64,000 bases of DNA from Xiphophorus maculatus (lineage: Eukaryota > Chordata > Actinopteri > Cyprinodontiformes > Poeciliidae), in contig NC_036445.1 in NCBI RefSeq assembly GCF_002775205.1, positions 6,654,802-6,718,801 of the forward strand, read 5' to 3'. The position numbers and the translations under genes were made by a program. The notes beneath the pieces are model-generated. The model searched no databases. It was not told where the DNA came from and saw only the letters and a program-made list of their open reading frames with translations. Positions 63,585 to 64,000 of the stretch are shown here, one piece after another (within the stretch, counting starts at the first letter, position 1; each line of letters begins with the position of its first letter).

Positions 63585-64000
63585 TGTTATTAAACTACAG
63601 CCTGCATTTGCATTTTTTCGAAAAACATATCCAGCATCTTCTATGATCCAGCATGTTCTATGATTCAGAGATTAGACTGCTAATCTCTGTGATTATCATC
63701 TTCTGAAGAAGAAGAACAATACCTAACTTTGGATCATCTCAGTATCAGCACCCACAATGAAAAGTAACGTTTAGTGTGTGACCTTGTAGTTGCACGTTCA
63801 TGGATAAAAAAAAAAAAAGGATTTTTGTATTTTCTGCTTTCCAGTGAGGACTGATAATGCTGAAGATCAGTAAAGTCAAGTCAACAGACAACTTACTTTC
63901 CAACTGTGTTATTTGGTTTTCCTCCCTCTTGAGAAAAAACAAATAATTACTTACTTATCACTTGAATAAGTTCAAAAGTGTTTGTCTCACTGACATTTGA

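Overview
This is an animal nuclear genome window, almost certainly from a teleost fish and possibly a percomorph. It is AT-rich and gene-poor. GT-AG introns split the genes, long TA microsatellites are common, and there are many relics of fish-type Tc1/mariner transposons, tRNA-derived SINEs and 5'-truncated LINEs. There are no operons, ribosome binding sites or CRISPR arrays. All identifications come from reading the sequence by eye; no alignment or database search was run.

Layout. (1) 1-10.8 kb, plus strand: the last three coding exons and the 3' UTR of cadm4, an immunoglobulin-superfamily adhesion molecule. Its extracellular Ig exons lie upstream of the window. One exon, 313-423, is a Thr/Pro-rich stalk cassette. 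(2) 17.2-20.2 kb, minus strand: a two-exon seven-transmembrane gene. Its sequence and its intron position in the second intracellular loop point to adenosine-receptor ancestry, but nearly every class A signature motif is missing. (3) 20.8-26.5 kb: a repeat cluster. It holds a Tc1 element split by a SINE, a DANA-like SINE, and a truncated LINE with a restriction-like-nuclease C-terminus inside TA repeats. (4) 27.06-34.12 kb, plus strand: a complete rps19 gene (146 residues) with a TCTCGCGAGA promoter motif, a pyrimidine-rich TOP-like start, and a stop codon overlapping the AATAAA signal. (5) 34.1-54.5 kb: a gene desert with decayed transposons, a SINE, a LINE relic and a diverged direct repeat. 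(6) 54.5-55.1 kb, plus strand: a first exon encoding a signal peptide, followed by at least 8.9 kb of intron. The rest of that gene is outside the window.

The genes do not form a pathway. cadm4 and the gene starting at 55 kb probably make surface or secreted proteins, rps19 is a housekeeping ribosomal gene, and the receptor-like gene is the least ordinary locus. The most unusual non-genic signals are two compact clusters of interlocked inverted repeats (18205-18293 and 59501-59541), which look like replication template-switch scars.
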